A stretch of DNA of 15,416 bases from the NCBI GenBank assembly GCA_030633185.1, contig DAOVTG010000030.1, positions 1 to 15,416 on the forward strand, written 5' to 3'. Both the position numbers and the translations under genes were made by a program. The notes under the pieces are model-generated. The model was not told where the DNA came from. It did not search any database and was given only the letters and a program-made list of their open reading frames with translations. The DNA is from Deltaproteobacteria bacterium. Its GTDB lineage: Bacteria > Desulfobacterota > Anaeroferrophillalia > Anaeroferrophillales > Tharpellaceae. This document shows positions 14,159 through 15,416 of this stretch, piece after piece. The first letter of the stretch is position 1. Each line of letters starts with the position of its first letter.

Positions 14159-14986
14159 TCAATGAACGTAGCTGTGGAGACCACTCAATAGGAGATTGAC
14201 CCCTATGAAGGTGAACATTATAGCGGCAAAACCGATAATCGTCAGGAGTGAAGCTTTACGGCCGCGCCAGCCCGAATTCGTACGGCCATGTAAAAGCGCG
14301 GCAAAGAGCAACCATGTGATCAGAGACCAGGTCTCTTTCGGATCCCAGCTCCAGTGGGCACCCCAGGCGTAAGAGGCCCAGACCGAACCACTGATAATTC
14401 CCAGTGTAAGCAGCGGAAAACCAAGGCGTAGACAGAGATAGTTTAACTCATCTAGTCTTTGCAGGGCCGGTAGTTTGCGAAAAATACCTTTTATTTTTTT
14501 CTTTTTTATCAAACGTTCCTGGATCAGGTATATTACTGAGACCCCGCAGCCTAACGCCAGAAAAGCGTTGGCGGCAAAGCTCAAGAGGACATGGAGCGGG
14601 AGCCAGAAACTTTTCAGAATTGGGGGTTGAGGGGTGATCGTGTGGGGGGTGATTAAGGCCCAGAGGGTGAAAATAATTAGTAAAGGTGAGGTGAACGTGC
14701 CAAGTATCGGCATCGGTTTTTTACGGTTTACCAATAAGAAAGCCAGGGTCAAAAGCAGGGCAAAGAATGAGAAAGATTCGTGCATGTTGGTGACGGCCAG
14801 GGTCTGAGTTTGGCCGCAACGACATAAAAACGCCAGCAGATGAAAAATAAACCCAGCCTGAATGGAGTATTTACTCCAAATGAGAGCTTTGGGCAACGGG
14901 CGAAAAAGGTGAACGAAACCGGTCACCATACTCAGGGTATAGAAAGTTAAGGCCGCACTCAGCAAAGATGTATAAATAATATCCAT
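14159..14986 (-). CDS. ccsA: CcsA/ResC-type cytochrome c assembly (HemX-like) membrane protein
   Basis: 275 residues with about eight hydrophobic segments. The tryptophan-rich heme-handling motif lies at 208-225 (WGAHWSWDPKETWSLITW), the hallmark of the CcsA/CcmC/CcmF superfamily. Histidines able to serve as heme ligands include H49, H132, H211 and H271. The System II protein CcsA works with CcsB/ResB to carry heme across the inner membrane and attach it to apocytochrome c. No ccsB is in the window. Short CcsA-like proteins next to hemA are often called HemX and may instead tune HemA levels, so the symbol is tentative. It is the first gene of the heme operon. The start is ATG 14986, with a weak ggga before it. 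Confidence 0.85.
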   Translation of the reverse strand: MDIIYTSLLSAALTFYTLSMVTGFVHLFRPLPKALIWSKYSIQAGFIFHLLAFLCRCGQTQTLAVTNMHESFSFFALLLTLAFLLVNRKKPMPILGTFTSPLLIIFTLWALITPHTITPQPPILKSFWLPLHVLLSFAANAFLALGCGVSVIYLIQERLIKKKKIKGIFRKLPALQRLDELNYLCLRLGFPLLTLGIISGSVWASYAWGAHWSWDPKETWSLITWLLFAALLHGRTNSGWRGRKASLLTIIGFAAIMFTFIGVNLLLSGLHSYVH

Positions 14987-15022
14987 TATTTCCCGGTGGT
15001 TATCAGGTTTTTTCCTTGCAGG

Positions 15023-15035
15023 CCGTTTATAACGG
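15023..15035. promoter_or_regulatory. palindrome over the -10 box (possible operator)
   Basis: ccgtttataacgg is an inverted repeat with 5-bp arms (15023-15027, 15031-15035) around tat. It covers the -10 box of the heme operon promoter, where a bound regulator would block RNA polymerase. The regulator cannot be named, and a short palindrome may be chance. Confidence 0.35.
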
Positions 15036-15054
15036 TCTCACTCAAAAGTGTCAA
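15026..15054 (-). promoter_or_regulatory. near-consensus sigma-70 promoter of the ccsA-hemACD operon
   Basis: On the minus strand TTGACA (15054-15049) and TATAAA (15031-15026) are separated by exactly 17 nt, about 40 nt before the ccsA start. The -35 is perfect and the -10 has five of six consensus bases. This is the best promoter in the window and fits a four-gene transcript. Confidence 0.75.
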
Positions 15055-15120
15055 CCGCTATCAGTGGTTATTGTCTTGTTTAAGAGAAAAAGAGTATACT
15101 TTTATTGGGTGAAATGCTAT

Positions 15121-15258
15121 GAGGCGAGCGTCATAAATGTACAGCAAATGACGACGAACTTTGCTTCGCCCTCATAAACGGGGTCAAAGCTGGGGTGCTG
15201 ACGCACCTTATACCAGCAATGACCCCAATCCCGGCAGTTTGCTGCCGGTACCTGAATA
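15121..15258 (+). repeat. family B element, second copy (inverted relative to 10655-10798)
   Basis: This matches the reverse complement of the copy at 10655-10798 over most of its length. The end acctgaata (15250-15258) is shared, as is the 47-bp hairpin unit at 15180-15226 (ggggtcaaagct to agcaatgacccc, central stem ggtgc/gcacc). The block ttcgccctcataaacg also corresponds. A further 7-bp hairpin, ccggcag/ctgccgg (15231-15237, 15242-15248), is not conserved in the other copy. The opposite end near 15110 is worn and lacks a clear terminal repeat. The element lies just upstream of the heme operon promoter. Confidence 0.85.
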
Positions 15259-15263
15259 TAAAT

Positions 15264-15315
15264 GGGGTCAAAGCTTTCATATATGGCTGTCACCATATAC
15301 AAAAGCAATGACCCC
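15264..15315 (+). repeat. family B hairpin unit with a different core
   Basis: The 12-nt ends are the same as in 15180-15226 (ggggtcaaagct at 15264-15275, agcaatgacccc at 15304-15315). The core is unrelated: a perfect 7-bp stem tatatgg (15280-15286) / ccatata (15293-15299) with a 6-nt loop. The ends and architecture are conserved while the core stem sequence is replaced. Confidence 0.8.
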
Positions 15316-15317
15316 AA

Positions 15318-15416
15318 CCGAGATAGGTCGAACAAAAACCGCGACAAAAACTTCACTTTATCTCGGGCGGGGGCAATGCTTTGCGTCAATGCGAAGCATT
15401 TATTCAAAGCTTTGAC
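15318..15416. repeat. further nested inverted repeats running off the window edge
   Basis: ccgagata (15318-15325) pairs perfectly with tatctcgg (15359-15366). A 10-bp hairpin with one wobble pair follows (aatgctttgc at 15375-15384, gcgaagcatt at 15391-15400). Next comes the 12-bp palindrome tcaaagctttga (15404-15415). The last nine bases, agctttgac, match the start of the agctttgacccc end of family B, so another unit is probably cut by the window edge. No gene is supported here. Confidence 0.6.

Noticed and set aside
15161..15415. 84-codon plus-strand frame near the right edge
   Set aside because: It is made entirely of family B repeat units, so the repeated GQSW/GQSF and NDPNP/MTPTE-like peptides come from the repeats; there is no ribosome binding site or protein-like character.
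15180..15416. CRISPR-like repetition
   Set aside because: The repeated pieces are palindromic units of 47-52 bp with different cores, not identical direct repeats with regular spacers, and no cas gene is present.

Overview
This looks like a chromosomal segment from a Gram-negative bacterium. LpxC implies lipid A. Heme starts from glutamyl-tRNA by the C5 route (HemA, HemC, HemD) beside a CcsA/ResC-type cytochrome c assembly protein. A GatA/GatB amidotransferase implies indirect charging of Gln-tRNA and/or Asn-tRNA. An acyl-CoA carboxyltransferase lies beside an acyl-CoA dehydrogenase. The combination, the ccsA-hemA-hemC-hemD order and the style of the dispersed repeats fit a member of the Desulfobacterota (former Deltaproteobacteria). 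That placement is an inference; no rRNA or tRNA gene is present to confirm it.

Layout. 1-246: the tail of an upstream gene, a possible remnant on the minus strand, and a half copy of repeat family A. 247-1320: AI-2E family membrane protein, followed at once by a full 150-bp family A element and a strong terminator. 1554-5194 (+): zinc-ribbon rhomboid protease, acyl-CoA carboxyltransferase and acyl-CoA dehydrogenase. 5196-5373: a wrecked acyl-CoA ligase fragment running into a scrap of repeat family C. 5482-9305 (+): cysteine synthase, gatA, gatB, closely packed. 9534-10475 (+): lpxC. 10476-10927: a convergent gap without genes, filled with repeats. 14986-10928 (-): ccsA-hemA-hemC-hemD, read from one near-consensus promoter. 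14987-15416: that promoter plus a cluster of family B hairpins running off the window edge.

Gene cooperation. On the minus strand, HemA makes glutamate-1-semialdehyde, HemC makes hydroxymethylbilane and HemD closes it to uroporphyrinogen III, while CcsA acts in heme attachment to c-type cytochromes; this is a heme and cytochrome c supply operon. The carboxyltransferase, dehydrogenase and ligase remnant look like what is left of an acyl-CoA (organic acid) catabolic cluster. GatA and GatB need a GatC encoded elsewhere.

The most unusual content is a set of at least three families of short non-coding inverted-repeat elements. Family A has gatggcgtcgtaaaaagt ends, family B has ggggtcaaagct/agcaatgacccc ends, and family C has a ggtgtccccggaat core. 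They occur as full copies, half copies and scraps at gene borders, with no transposase in view. A pair of family B elements in opposite orientation brackets the heme operon, and a family C element with 31-bp arms sits between hemC and hemD. The acyl-CoA dehydrogenase is also odd: it lacks a glutamate at both known catalytic-base positions. I see no clear new defence or biosynthetic system here.
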